64,000 nt of DNA from Glycine soja (GCF_004193775.1 NC_041008.1:4232731-4296730), one strand, 5' to 3'. Counted from the first letter of the stretch, positions 25,942-39,454 are shown. A program made the numbers and translations. Notes: generated by a model not told the origin, from the sequence alone.

Positions 25942-28716
25942 TTGGTTTTTTGAGGCTGCGCCGTGCTTTCTTCCGTCGTGAGAATCGAAACGCGATTCTG
26001 TGAAAAAAAAGGGTATAAGAAAGAAGATAAAGGAGATAAGAAAAAGGTAGAAGAGAATAAATAATAATAATGGGATGGACGCACTGCTACTCCAATGGGC
26101 GTGATCGTTCTGGATCTCTCTCACCTTCTTCCTTCTGCTTTGTTTAAAGAAGGTTGCTACTAGTTGCCAGCCAAAATTTTCACAAATCAATTTCCATTTT
26201 CAATCATTTCGTAATAAAAAAATGTTTCGTGTTCAGATATTATGCTACAATAGAGGAAACATATGGATATTATATTGCAGGCTCATGACGTAATTAAAAA
26301 TATTGATGAAATGTTTAAAATAAATGCATATTGGTGCTATATTAGTATTAGTTTTTGAGTTTTAAAGAATAAAATACAATATCTTTTTTCCTAAAAAATA
26401 TATCTTTTTTTTTCCTTCTCATATTGTTCCAATTTAGTTTTTCTTAATTTAGAAATAATTTACTTTTAGTCGTCAAGATTTTTATATTATAATTATTAAA
26501 AAATGCGCTTTGATTTGAGGAGAAAATTTGAGTATTTCTAATTGAAAAGAAAAAAAATAAAAATATATATTTAAAGAACTAAAATCGAATTTGACTTTTC
26601 TTTTGTGATACTGAGACACATATTTTTATCCATCTTTAAATTTTACAAAGCAGCTGAATTATTCTAATTAAACCGATAAATTCCAAAATGAGCCATGTCT
26701 TGTGTTAAATATTCACAAAAATAATAAATTTATGGCTTATAACAGTTGTGTAGTTAATTAAAAAGTGATGGTACATGTGGAAGATATCCACATACACGAA
26801 GACCATTCTCTGTAATTTTTTTAAAAAATAATTGTGTTTTTAGTTATTAGAAGGCATATGTACTTTTTATACTCTGTTCATGACAAAATTTTATTGAAAG
26901 TGCAAGAAAATATCAATTGACACATTGATCGTTTTTTTAGGAGTTTGATACTTTTATTGTTAAGAAAAATTAAATATGAGATTTATTGAAAATTTATTTT
27001 ATTTTATTTATAAGATTAATATAATATTTATTTAAAAAAGTTATGGCTCATTTTTTTTTGTTTATTTTATAATTCCCGGATTTCAGAATAGTTTGACTTG
27101 GCCAAATATAAAAAATTTCCAGAAGTAAATGCTCATAATAAGCGGAGAGTTTTGCACAAACTCTATATATCGACATGTGCCTACCATAAAAAAATTGTTA
27201 TATATATATTTTTTAAAATTTAACAGTGTTTGAAAGGTTAAAAATAAAATCACTATCTTTTTTTTTTTCATGACGTCTCTCTCACGTGTTTGTTATGACT
27301 TTAATTTTATTTATTTATAGTATTTTCTCCCTTTTATGCTCAAGTTGATGACTCATTCCCACTTAAAATTTTGTTTAAAGTTTACTCCTTAATTTTTATT
27401 TACCATTTATTGAAAATTTTATTTACACATGCCTTGCATCAAAGTAATCGTGTATTTCTTATCTGATGAATATGATAAGATATGATACCAAATCAAAAGA
27501 ATATGATAAGCTCAATCCTATCTAATGTTTGATGCATACCACATAATTAATCACATAGTGTATTTCTTGTCTAAAAATATTAAGCTAAAGGTGAATATTG
27601 AAATATTAAATTGAAAAAACGGATTAGATAAATGCGAATAAATATTAAGCTTTTTTTTATTGGAGTAAAAATGGATAAAAATATAAAATTGAAAACAAAA
27701 TAAATTATTTATCATTTGGTTAATAGAAAATAATTATAAAAAATCACATAGACTCAATAAAAAATATCCTTTTAGTTGAGAAAAATAGAGAAAAAAGAAT
27801 AAATAAAAATATAATTATACTTATTTATTCACCTATTAACCATTATATTATGAAGGATATAAAAATAATTTAACCCATTTTTTCTAATAATTATACAAGA
27901 AGAAAAAAATATTTTTTTCTTGTTTTTATTTTATTTACTTTTTTCTTGTTTAGACAATTATTGTTATGATTTTATTGAATTTTCATGGTATTTATTCATA
28001 TTTCTTAATTAAGAATGAGAAAAAAAATTATCATGTTGTAAGTAAAGTTTTGGATGAACCTGATCTAACTTCAAACTAAAGAAAATGACTAATTCTTTTA
28101 AGTATTAATATTTATTTAAGAAATTTACATCTTATATATAATATGTATTTTTTTTCATATATATGAACTTTAGGATTGAATCATTCACCAGGAGCAAAAT
28201 TATATATTAACTATATCCTGCGATGTTGGGTGTTGTAAGCAAATTTAATTTCAAAATATTTTTTTTTTCAAAAAAAAATATATTAACTTGACTAGTAATT
28301 GAGTAAAATTAATTATAAATATTATTAGTAATCTTAGTAAGTTAGTCACGCAATTTTTTCCTAATTTATATAATTTACAAAATAAATTTTTTAGCATACA
28401 CTCCTCTATTAGAGAGTAATTTTGTTCTGAATGAAATTAATTTTATGTCTTATTTCAAATGATATATGTAATTCAATGTGTAATTAAATAAATTGAGTAT
28501 ATGTTCAAATAGTATAAAGAGATTATTTTATATTATTATCTAATTATAAATTATTATATATGATAAATTTATTGATTTATCATAATTTTTTATATCATTA
28601 ATTAATTATAACTTATGATAAATATGTTTTTTAAAAATAATTATTTAAAAAAATGCTTAACATCGATACTATTATATAGATAACATGCTAAATGAAGAAT
28701 CCAAAAAAAGAAAAAG

Positions 28717-28719
<3 letters not shown>

Positions 28720-28761
<42 letters not shown>
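28720..28761. repeat. (GA)n microsatellite
   Basis: About 42 bases of alternating GA immediately upstream of the copia-like remnant. Confidence 0.9.
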
Positions 28762-28765
<4 letters not shown>

Positions 28766-28839
28766 TTGAGTAGTTGCTTCAAAGCCAATATTGTTGAGAA
28801 TAGAGGGAGTGAGTATATATATGGAGGTAAAAGAAGCCA

Positions 28840-29195
28840 TTGAAAATTATAAGGAAGATTCAAGCCTTTATTAAAGGTCTGACTTGTTTTTATTGTGGGA
28901 AAGATGGTCACAAGAAGTAAGAGTGTGAATTATTAAAGAGGGATTAGAAGGTTAGAACAATCCATCATCAAATAAAACCCAGGAAAATGGAAGAATAAAT
29001 TAACCACTATACGACTGTGGCCTTAAACGAAGAGAAAGAATTTTTTTATTGGTGATGAAAAATATCTAAATAGTTGATTCTAGAGCTTTATTTAACGTGA
29101 GACCTTTTGAAAGATTCTTCTCATCATATTAAAGAGTTGACTTTGAAAGGATGAAAACGGGTAACCATGTCACAAACTAATTTTATGCAATGGTT
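28840..29195 (+). pseudogene. Broken Ty1/copia gag-protease fragment
   Basis: Translating the plus strand at 28885-28926 gives a retrotransposon zinc knuckle (CX2CX4HX4C spacing) interrupted by a TAA stop before the last cysteine. Further stops follow, then a frame change. At about 29076-29175 there is a piece resembling the start of the copia aspartic protease: the Asp-Ser pair is present but the following glycine codon of the active-site triad now reads arginine, and another stop follows. No LTRs, integrase or reverse transcriptase are visible nearby. This is a dead internal fragment, not a gene. Confidence 0.7.
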
Positions 29196-30489
29196 TCTTA
29201 TAAGTTTTGGACCAGTTCCTACCAATTTAGAGATGAACTGAATTTTTTAAGTTAATGGACCAATCGTTAGATCGGAAGAATCCAGTTCAATTTTCAAGAC
29301 AATGCTTGCTGTTGGATGTCAGTTACAAAACATTAATGTAAAAAATATTTTAACCATTCAAATCATAAATAATAATTTTTAATCATATTTAAGAAACCGT
29401 TAACATTTACAATTAAACTCGTTAATTAAAAATCAATTATGTAAAGATTATTTTATAAAAATACAATAGTATGGCCAAAGAAATTTCAAAAATCAATGAC
29501 ATATAAATAACTTTAAAGTGAATGAGAAAGTATAAATTGCTACAAGCTATGAATAAAAAATATATATTATTACAAGATATTAAACACATAACTAGCCAAG
29601 AAAATCAAACCATTTCTTCCGAAACTCGGCTTTCTTAGTGTTGTGATCAATAATACCTTGATAAAAGACTTACCCATGTCATCTTCTTTTCTTTTCTTAG
29701 TGAACAAGTTAAATTTTAATCTCTTTCCTTTTCAACAAGTAAAGACATGAAGAGCTTCTAAATTGATAAGTAGTATATATGTTCGTCTGATCTGGCTTTA
29801 CAAAAGCAAAGCACTTTATGTGAGATAGAGACAAGAGACAAGTAGCTACTGGCTAGCTAGTGCTTTCTTTGCTGCATGAACTCCCCACGCGTCCAAACCT
29901 TGATTCCCCTGTGCCACAAACAGGGATCCGGATCCCTTCCAGCCATATATAAATCACGCAGTGAAATTATTAGAATCGTTTAATAAAGATATAATAGTTC
30001 GTAAATTATTTTAATAAACTTAACTTTAAAACAATCTTTAAAATATTAACTATTTGATTAAATCAGACTATTTACATCTACCATTGTGTAAATATGTAAA
30101 TGCAGGTAATTCATCATTTCCGGCCCACAAACATATCCAACAACAATGGCAAAATCCAAATTAGTATGCACACATTCATAATATTCATAATTCTTGTTTA
30201 ATTTCTCTCTCTCTCTCTCTATCCATAACATGACATTGTACGCAATGTGACTCAAAATACTTCAAATAGTCAAATCTCTACTTTTCTTTTACATATTACA
30301 TGTCACTCAAACACAAAATACGAAGTTCCCAAAATACAAAATCCAACTTTCTATATGTAATTGCTGGTTTAATTTTTGACAAAAATATTAAAATGTAATA
30401 GGAATAATTAAGATCACTAAGATACATCCATGCATGTATGCACACATTGTACTTTATTAATCAGATACAAGCCTATTGTAAGACAATTA

Positions 30490-31254
30490 TCATGTATTAA
30501 CATCACAAACTGGAGCACCAAGAAGAGGAACCTGACCCACAAAACCTTTCCTCAAACCCATCAAAACATCACACTTGACATACAATCCATAATGTGCAGA
30601 GTTTATGTCACCAGCTCTCCACCTCAACCTTCCAAACAACACAAGTTTCACGCCCACCACCCCATAATTCTCGTCCATGGCCAGTCCATTGCTGACGTCC
30701 TCCGACACCGGCACCGGCACGCCTCCGATCTCCGGGGACAGCGACACGGCGCTGTGCTTCTCTATGAAGAGCGGCGGAAGCATGACATGCGGCGTAACGG
30801 GCTGGTTGCGGTAGGACACGTAGGCGGAGAGCCTGTCAAAGGAAATTGAGACGCGCCTGTTAGGGTTTCTTATGACCATGTTGAACTGCATGGCGATTGA
30901 CATGAGTGGCGGCGAGGTGGCGTTGAGGCCGTAGACGGCGGCGCTGGCCACCGTGAAGCGCGGCTTGGTAGGGTGGTAGGCCAGCCAGAGAACGAGGAGT
31001 ATGATGCCGAGTAGGAGGAGGAAAACGGTGATGCAAATGCAGTGTTCACGTTTGGGGGCATTGGGTTTGAAGCGAGAAGCTGCGCCTTTGTCCATGTTGT
31101 GGACTTGGTGTTGGTGGTGGGGAACTTTGCCAGGGAAGCGGTAATGTGTGTATTGTGTAGGGTTAGGGTTAGGGTTAGGGTTAGGGTTAGGGCGAGGGAT
31201 GTGATTAGGGTTATGGTTATGGTCTTCTTGATGTTGTATCTGCATTTCTGCCAT
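30490..31254 (-). CDS. NDR1/HIN1-like (NHL) LEA_2-domain membrane protein
   Basis: A single-exon frame of 254 residues from the ATG at 31254 (ATGGCAGAAATG). The N-terminal 60 residues are polar and rich in His, Asn and Pro, including an (Asn-Pro)n run at about residues 22-32. A basic stretch (about 57-69) leads into one strongly hydrophobic helix at 73-93, giving a cytosolic tail and an outward-facing LEA_2 domain (about 110-230) with the family's typical 'RNPN' at 129-132 and 'HYGLYVKCDV' at 221-230. Relatives of NDR1/HIN1 sit at the plasma membrane and several act in pathogen response, but members vary, so no precise function is claimed. The asparagine-proline run is encoded by telomere-like hexamers (separate finding). 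A minus-strand TCTATATCC about 100 bases upstream could be a TATA element. Confidence 0.9.
   Translation of the reverse strand: MAEMQIQHQEDHNHNPNHIPRPNPNPNPNPNPTQYTHYRFPGKVPHHQHQVHNMDKGAASRFKPNAPKREHCICITVFLLLLGIILLVLWLAYHPTKPRFTVASAAVYGLNATSPPLMSIAMQFNMVIRNPNRRVSISFDRLSAYVSYRNQPVTPHVMLPPLFIEKHSAVSLSPEIGGVPVPVSEDVSNGLAMDENYGVVGVKLVLFGRLRWRAGDINSAHYGLYVKCDVLMGLRKGFVGQVPLLGAPVCDVNT
31158..31192 (+). repeat. (TTAGGG)n telomere-like array inside a coding exon
   Basis: Five perfect TTAGGG units preceded by TAGGG, with degenerate units (TTAGGG, TTATGG) continuing to about 31220. On the coding (minus) strand CCCTAA repeats read as alternating Pro and Asn codons, because the hexamer keeps frame. Confidence 0.93.
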
Positions 31255-31339
31255 GGGAGGACTCGTTGATCTCTAGTTAAAGAAGTTGTGTTGTGTGTGT
31301 ATGAATAATGATATGACTCTGTAGTGACAGCAAGAAATG

Positions 31340-34300
31340 GTGGGGGTTGTGGATATAGAGAACAAGAGAAAAAAGTTAAAGGAAATCTATATGAGATGGA
31401 ATAAAAGGGGAAACTTGGAATCCAAGTATAAGGGCGAGTTTTTCTTTTAGTTTTATTAGATCAATGGCTGATCATTGATCACCTCACTACTGTACTCTAC
31501 ATGTGTTTTACTTTTTTTTTCCTGTTTTATGCCTTGCTTTGTCTTTATCCAAGCTTTTTTTTTTTTCCTTTATATGCTTTTACTAACGTAATGTGAATAA
31601 GCAACCCGTAAACTAACAATGTTAGATGACTGAATACATGGTAGAGAGACTCTCACTCTCTCTCTCTCTCTTTCATTGAGAGAATAAGAGAAAAATCTCT
31701 TTTCCATGCCAAACAAACATACAGTACGTGGGTGGTGGTTTATAAAACAGTTGCATTTGCATGCATGAAAATAACAACAAAAACATATATAAATCAACTT
31801 AAATGCGGATGGATGACGTAAGGAGGATTTGCATGCATCAGCATCAGTTGCATTTGCATTCACTTCTTTGCCTGCTTCAATTCGTTCCCTTGGACCCGAA
31901 ATTGAAGACACCTCAACAAAGAAAACTAATAAAATGTTACTACCATTTAAAAGTGAGAAGTTTTTAATGTCATGTTGAAACTAGAAAGGACAAGAAAAGG
32001 GACAAAGGATGTGTTTTTTTTTTTTTTGCTGGGTTTTTGTGATTTTTTTTATGTGGGTGTTGGGTTTGTGGTGATTTGTGATTTTTTTTTGAACTTGTGA
32101 TTATCTTGCTTCTTCAAGTTCTTCATGTGTTAATCCCTCCTCTTTCTGTTAGATATCTAAACTAGGAAAATTGATTTATTAATTGTTAACCAGCATTAGT
32201 TGTAGTTATACAAGCACTGATTGTATAAGAACTCCACTCCATTTACTCCAATGGTGAACTTAGTTAAATAACATTGTTTAACTTTAATAAGTCAATTAGC
32301 AATTAACTACATTAAAGATGCTTATGTCTTAAGGTTTTAGATTTAATGTGATATTTCATTAATGTAATGATGCGTCTTACCTCTTGATGGGAGATCTCCT
32401 TGATGTTTTAGGCTCCCCACGATGGGCAAACATCTCCTTTGTATATTTTTTGTCACTCCAATGAAACACACATCCACGAAATAAATTAAATAAATAAAAC
32501 TAATAAAATGTTTGATATTTAAAGAATGATAAATTTTTAACATATGACATTTATCTAATTAGAGAAACAAAAATGAAAAATAAATGAGATAAATAAATGC
32601 AGGAAAAAATATTTGGACATCCAAGTGTAGCCACTTACAAAGAGATAGTTAAATATGAGAAATAAGTGATTAATATATAATGTGATGAGAGAAATAAACA
32701 AAAAAAATAAAAAGGTGTTAATAAAGTTTTTTAGTATTCAAAAACCTAGGCTCTTTAAATTCAGCTAGGGATGTGCAAAAATTGAGTCAGCCAAAAAAAA
32801 AAGAAAAAGAATCGTTTATGAATCACTGTTCGATTTTAAATTTAAAAATTCAATATGTTTTGGAAAATCAGTTTGGAATGGAATTTATTTTAAAAATTGA
32901 TTTTAAAATAAATTAATTTTGAACTAGTCTTAAACTAATTTTAATAATCGAATTAGTTTCAGGTTTCTGAACTACATTTTATTAAAAAAAGAAAAACTTA
33001 TTCGGGTTTTAACCGAATCGATTAGAAAGCTATTTTTCCTTCACACCCTTAATTTCAACCCGTTGGTAAAACCAAATTAATCACCAGTCCCCATTTATGT
33101 TTCCTTTCGTCTCTTTTCAATAAAAACATAACACCTTAACATAAAACAACAAAATATTGATATTTAAAGAAAATCTTTTTAAAGATGTGTCATTGTTTAT
33201 TGGAGCGACAAGAAAAGAGACAGCATAAAATAATTTGTCTCCTTTATATGTCCGTTTGGTTTTCTCTCAATTGTATGTCCTAAGAAAAAAAATTCCAAAC
33301 TCGCTATTTAAAAGATTTTTTTAATAGTTATATTTTTTTAATTGTAAGGAACAAGACATGCCTCGAAAATAATTGATTTCAGTTTCTTGTGGACCTTACA
33401 TCTACTTGGTAATTGGAGCGCTAAGCCGTTAACTGTTTTAAGGGTATCACGTGCTTCATTAGGGCCATTAATTTGAGCTTTTAAAAAAATTAAAAAGTAC
33501 GTTTTAAAAAATTATAAAAATTATTTTCTCTGTTTTTCTCAGTAGCCAAAAAAATTGTGAGAAAAATACTACAAATTTGATTATAAAATTATTTTTATTT
33601 TCACTTAAATAAATGTCAATCAGTTTTCAAGTATTCTATTAGTTGTTGGTCATCAATAAATATTTTAAATCTATCTGTTTTTACTAGGAAATAAAATGTC
33701 TAAAATACATCAAGTAAAATTATTTGACAATACTCCTATAAAAAGAAATACGCAAAGATAATCATGTTATTTACCCCAAAATTACAGTCCATTTTATTAT
33801 GAGTAGTGCTATAACAATCGAATTTATATATTTCTTTTACTAGGTTTTCCCGTATAGTTTAGGTGTGAAAGTTGTAATTTAGCTCAATCTCAAGCAACTC
33901 ATTTTAAAAAATACCTGTTTAAGTCATACCCCATTAAAATCTTCACGGGTAAGCATTTCTCCCTGTTTTTGCCATTTGATCCCTACATGGAGTCAAATCA
34001 AACCTGATAAAACTCGTGGAGCCAAGCCAAAAAGTTCACTGCTTGTTCATGTAAGTTCTTGATGGAAAATTAGAAATTCTTTTTTCTTTCCTTTTCTATT
34101 CTTCAAAGAACCTTATAATGTGAAACAGTAGTGGTGAGTGTTGATTATGCCTTATTTTATTCACAAAAATAAGCAAAATCTTACAAGTGAAGATAGTGAC
34201 AGCTCAGAATGAGCCCGAAGAGAGAAGATGCCAAGGATGAACAACCAGAAATAGCCGAAGGTGACGTGGCTCGATTTGAGATTAAACGTTAAATTTGAAA

Positions 34301-35398
34301 TTTAATCTCAATATATAAAAGAATTGTAATAAATCAATAATGTAAACAAGTTAATAATAAATTAATTTTCAAACTTTACAATTTAATATTAAATTTATAT
34401 TTAAAAAATATAACTTATTTTTAAATTCATCCTTAAATATTATAAATTTAATGACAGAGTTAAAGGTATCACACTTTTGAGACAAATCTCCAAATTAAAA
34501 TATCAATTCTGCTTGCAACGCAAAGATGTGTTGATTACTGCTAACGTGTCTTCACTTCAATCCTGCACTTGTTAATTCAAATCCTTTTTGGAGTTTGGAT
34601 TATGCGTCTTCAAGTCCCACATCATCCTATACCAAGTGTGTCCCACAAGTGCACATTATTGATGCTTTCTCTGTGGAAGTTCATGCGCTGGTTTCATCAA
34701 GGACCACTCTTCAATATGAATGAGTGCTTTCAATCATTATGTCCATCAACATTCAGCATTCCATTTAATCTGCGTCGCAATCTCTCCATTAGAGACGAAG
34801 AAATAGCTTGAAAGTGAGACGAGAAGAAAACTGTAGAGCGTGAGCATGCAAGGGGAACCATAACAGTGTTATAGGCATAATTTTTTTTATTTGGATACTA
34901 TATCACCTTCCAAATAACATGGGGACTTCAGGGGCCGTTAGCTTCTTACAGGTATGCAATCTTACTTTTGGACACTTATTGCTATGTATCGAGGAAACAG
35001 AAAATTAGTATAGGTAACAATTGCGAATTTAAATAGATGGGACAAATACGTGGCGAGTTTAAAACAATGCTAAAATGCCGAATGCAAAGAAAGATCACTC
35101 AATTGCAAAACCAGAGGTTCTAGAGGGGATTTTTTACAGACCCATATTAGTATTCAACCAAGAAAACATATACACAGGTAAAATCCAAACCAAACCCACT
35201 AAATAATTGCAATCCTAAATTTGTAAGTGGCAGTCCAAATATAAATCTCCCTACTGGCCTACTCTTCTTTTGCCTAATGGATAAACAGATTCCAACAACA
35301 CATACACAGACACCACCCTACAGCTAATCCTTGTTGACACAATCAGTGTTACAGTCAGCTGTAATTTAATACTACACGAAACCTAAAAAGAACAAAGT
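31340..35398. other. Intergenic DNA, no supported gene
   Basis: The first part is the NHL promoter; the last few hundred bases are probably the PRR 3' UTR. Between them lies AT-rich sequence with a repeat-like 'agggatgtgcaaaaattg' motif near 32768 and a moderate-GC patch at 34540-34860. I see no protein or RNA signature. Confidence 0.55.
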
Positions 35399-38300
35399 TC
35401 ACGAATCACCACCAGCCTCAGCGACAGGATGATCATGTTGACGTACAAACTGCCCCTTCACCCGAGGCCGCTGCTCTGCCAGTCTTTTCCGGCTTTGATA
35501 TCGAACCTATACAAGAAATTAGAGTGCTTGTTAATAATATCTTCAGTGAAACATGCTATAGGAGTTTCCAAGCCAACTGCAATCATAGATATAAATTCAC
35601 CATAAATAATCTTAAAGTAGCCTTTTACTTAGTGCTGGTTATAATACCTTTTTCTCGAAGCATCTCTCTTTCCGCTTCAGTCGAAACTTCACTAGCACTG
35701 CTTCTCTTTGACTGGAGCGATGAGGATCTGTCACTCTAAATCCATCATAATTATGACAACCACTATCACTGAAACCATCTGGGGCGTTCTTGGATACTAT
35801 AGCTGAAGTAGTAATTCCATCATTTCCACTGTCCATGCTTCCATATGCACTACTATTAACATGATTTGCAGCATCATGGCATAAACTATTACCAGCACTC
35901 TGATCAGCAACAGGAGAATCATGCCTTGCGTGATCTGAATCAGTATTATCCTTTACATTTTGATTAAGACAAGTAGAATCATTGGAGCAGTCATGTAGTT
36001 GATCTGAGTTGTGGCTTTCAGGATTAGACTGGGTGGAGGTACTTGTGGGAAAGGGAGAACTCTCATTCTGGCAGACAGGTTTTGGACTCGACATAGGGTG
36101 AATACCAGATTGTGCATAGAACAAAGAAGTGAAAACATTACCATGTCCCTCAGACTTAAGGTCGGAGATAACCCCAGAAACAGGTAAGAGTCCACATTGA
36201 CTGTTTGATAATTTTGGTGTAACTTGTCCATACTGACAAATGACTGTACCGATCATATTCTCCAGGTTCTGATTTGAGCCACCATACTGACAATTTCCAG
36301 AAGTAATTCCAGATAATTTATGGGATTCATGAGAATCCCAACTGAGGTTGTTTACTTCAGGAAATGTAATCGATGGTGTTGAAAAATGAGGCTGCAACAA
36401 TTTACTATTACTATACCTGCATATAGAAATTGTCATCCATTGTCAGAAAATTTGTGTAATCACAATGCATGTTGATTTTTTGAATGAGTCAATACTCAAT
36501 AGGAAAAAAAAAATACTTTAGAATGAAATACTGGATATTGATTTCTCATTATCGAAGGATGAAAGGTTAAACATGGCCTTTATTTTTGGGTGGTGGGGGA
36601 GGGGGAACCATAAGAGTGCAGAGATTTAATGTTTGATTAAAAAAGGGGCCAAACCTCAATAGTTTTTACATAGAGATGATTTGATCTATAAACTTAAAAG
36701 GAAACAATCCCAATTGATTATTAACAAAGCCTCTTTGAAGAATTTCTCTTATTGATGATAACTGTGCACAAAAACACCCACATATCTGTGGTCTTCAATC
36801 TTTTAGATTTTAGAAGCATAACTATATTTACCATCATTTGGATCCTTCCATAGATTATAGGCTCTCAAAATTATGTTTCCGTCTAAATCACCATTTACTC
36901 AGCTTTCACCAATACTAATCCTACATATAGAACAGCATAAACAAGACTGAGGAAAGACATGAAAGTACAGGTTAAAATTAAAATAATAAAATTCCATGAA
37001 GAACTTCCTTCTGCTGATTAAAATTTGTTTCTTTGATGGTCAGAGGAAATATTGTATGGCATCTGGTTTTGTTAGATATCATTTTAAGAACTAAAGAAGT
37101 CAAGAAAACACTGAACTCACCAAGAAAAGGCAGAAGTATTTGAATGGTTCAATCTTTGAGATTCCTCAGTTGCTTCACTTGCTTGATTACCTGAGCTGCC
37201 AGGAAAATCACTTCTTAAGGAAAGTTCCAATTGCGTTTCACAATCAAACTTGGTTGTATTACCACCATTGAGACTACAGTTTTCATCAAGGTGCTTTGGA
37301 AGATTTCCAACTGTGGCAATCAAGTCAATAGCTCCTTTAGAAGGTTTCACCCGCTCAGCACTGCATCCTTGCATCATACTAACATGAGAATTGTCTCCGT
37401 CTAACTCAGATTTTAAGATTTCATCCTCGTTTTCAGTTTCAGGTTCAGCAACACCACAGTCTTGTTCTGGCCTTAACTCTGTTAATTCAGAAGTTTTGTC
37501 GCACCTTGCAGCATCTGATACAATTGTAACTGATTTATCTGCATTAAATGTTTTTAATAGACGACACAACAGTCCGTACATTAAAACAACATAAAAACAA
37601 ATTCTAATCAAAGTGTAAAATAAAATTCGCATACCTTCTGTTTCATCATTATGCTCAGCTGATTCCCTTTCAAATTGGGCAAACTTTTCGTGCTTCACCA
37701 TATCAATTTTGTTCAGTTTAGAACTTTTCAGCGGGGGCACATCCTGCATATTTTCCACATATGTACTCTTGGCTTCAAAAATAGGGGATGTACAAGTGCT
37801 CTGCACAAGAGTTTGCATAACTTGGCAATGTACATACTGGGGCACATCCTGCATATTTTCCACGCATGTACTCTCAGCTTCGAAAATTGGTGATGTACAA
37901 GTGCTCTGCACAAGAGTTTGCAAGCTTGTAGTTTCTATGTGAAATTTCATGAAGCAAAACTAATCTAGAAAGAATATTTTCCTCCAGCTAAGTAGCTTTG
38001 TGATTGCATTGTGCAATAGATTTTAGGTTCCATGTCTTTATTTGTTACTCAAGCCAAGCACTGAGTGAAAAATGTCGATAGAATTTCAGAAATAAAATTG
38101 ACCAAATTAAAAGTCAATCACTTCACCCTCAACACACCGAAGTCTAAGAAAATTCAAAATTGACATATCCAAGAATCATGTCACAAGACAAATTTGGCAA
38201 AATTGAGGCAGAGAAACTTACTTGAGCCTCACTTAATCTCTCGCTGCATTCGTTGTTTTTCTTTGAGGAAGCCACAGAACCACTAGATTTATTGCTTGCA

Positions 38301-39454
38301 GAATTGTCTTCTGAGGCAGTTTTAAGTTTTTTCGGTGAAAAGGTTGTATTTTGAGTAGGAGTGCTAATCTGAATAAATATTATACAGCAGAGAGGATAGA
38401 AAGAATAAGTAAATATACGCTAAAATAGCAAGCCAAGATAAAAGAAGAAAAAAAAATACAAAAAATTATCTCTTTAAACAGGACTGAAAATATGACATAC
38501 AGCGTGCCTTCTCCATACATGTTGCCACAAGTTCCTAAGCTCATTCTTCCGAATGGGTTTTATAAGAAAATCAACTGCCCCTTTTAACATGCATTTCAAT
38601 GCCATGCTAACCGAATCATGAGAAGACATCACTGCACACCCATGAGAATAGACATGAGTTCATTAGCCATTTCGATCTAACATCGAGACTAAGAATACAA
38701 ATACATAATGTCAACATACTTATGACTGGAATGTTTTTACAAATGTCATGCTCCATGATCAAAGAAAGAAGTGCAAATCCAGATATTGCTGGTAGCTCCA
38801 CTTCTGTTAATATGAGATCTAGCTCAGGTGCCTTCTTCTTCAACGTTTCCCATGCCTTTAATCCATCTGGAACCGCAATAACTACATCGAGTAAAAAGAA
38901 TACCATTAAGTAATAAACCATGAAAACAATAATGTCAATCTGAAATTGGATCATCCATAATATTTTGCATTATCAGATCCAAAAAATAAAAAATCTTTGT
39001 ATGGTATTCCATTCTATGATACCAAATTACTACATATGATGCAAAACTGAAGAGGATCATTTTGGTGATGACCAAATCCAACAAGTGGAAAATTAAACAG
39101 AAGCCTCCTTAGAATGATGATGATGCTACCGCAATTATACACGTAAAGTAATTCCAGAGACCAGAATCAAAACGGCAGAACACAAATTAAATTTTCGCAA
39201 CTAATTAAGTAATACAATGCCACAGGAAAAACGACATAAACAGAGAAATCATAAAAAAAATAAAAACTCTAGAATTAAAAAGAAGAAAAACCTGTGTAAC
39301 TGCATTTGCGAAGAAGCGCGGCGATGATTTGGCGCGTGGAATGATCAGCTTCTACAAGCAGCACTCTGAGCACCATCCGCGGCAGAAACCTCTCCCATCG
39401 AACCACCTCCGCATTGCTATTCTCCGTCGTCATGGCGCCGTTCAACTCATCCAT
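35399..39454 (-). CDS. Pseudo-response regulator of the PRR5/PRR9 clade (circadian clock)
   Basis: Eight coding exons on the minus strand: 39454-39292, 38881-38720, 38631-38501, 38368-38222, 37905-37635, 37538-37121, 36416-35648 and 35506-35399, for 722 residues with every phase in agreement. The start is the first in-frame ATG (MDELNG). Residues about 31-150 form a receiver fold, but the phospho-accepting aspartate is glutamate ([10 protein letters not shown]), the hallmark of pseudo-receivers. A CCT domain lies at about 668-710, split by the last intron after EKK, and the protein ends VAEAGGDS. The middle is a long Ser/Asn-rich linker carrying a 35-residue direct repeat at 202-259. PRR5/7/9 proteins repress morning clock genes (CCA1/LHY) in the nucleus. 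The [19 protein letters not shown] start and the QSTCTSP segment place it with PRR5/PRR9 rather than PRR7 or TOC1. Which of PRR5 or PRR9 it equals cannot be decided here. Confidence 0.94.
37734..37923 (-). repeat. Tandem duplication spanning a PRR intron/exon border
   Basis: Two copies of an approximately 85-base segment (37734-37820 and 37839-37923), offset by exactly 105 bases and differing at about seven positions. Each copy includes the sequence CTCTTGTGCAG|AGCACTTGTACATC on the coding strand, so the 3' splice site of intron 4 is present twice (exon start 37905 or 37800). Because 105 is a multiple of three, both choices keep the frame. Confidence 0.9.

Larger units (their letters stand above)
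26200..30489. other. Intergenic DNA, no intact gene
   Basis: AT-rich. It contains a (GA)n tract and a broken copia remnant, both listed separately. A 16-base perfect palindrome (AGGGATCCGGATCCCT) lies at 29922-29937. The last few hundred bases before 30490 probably hold the 3' UTR of the NHL gene. Confidence 0.55.

Noticed and set aside
29922..29937. Perfect 16-base palindrome AGGGATCCGGATCCCT
   Set aside because: Isolated, with no second copy, TIR partner or known binding-site meaning; may be chance.
30430..31269. Plus-strand and shifted-frame proteins over the NHL gene, one Arg/Val-rich
   Set aside because: They are antisense readings of the NHL exon; the Arg-Val run is just the TTAGGG array read in another frame.
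38616..38954. Separate response-regulator gene
   Set aside because: It is exon 2 of the PRR gene extended into both introns.
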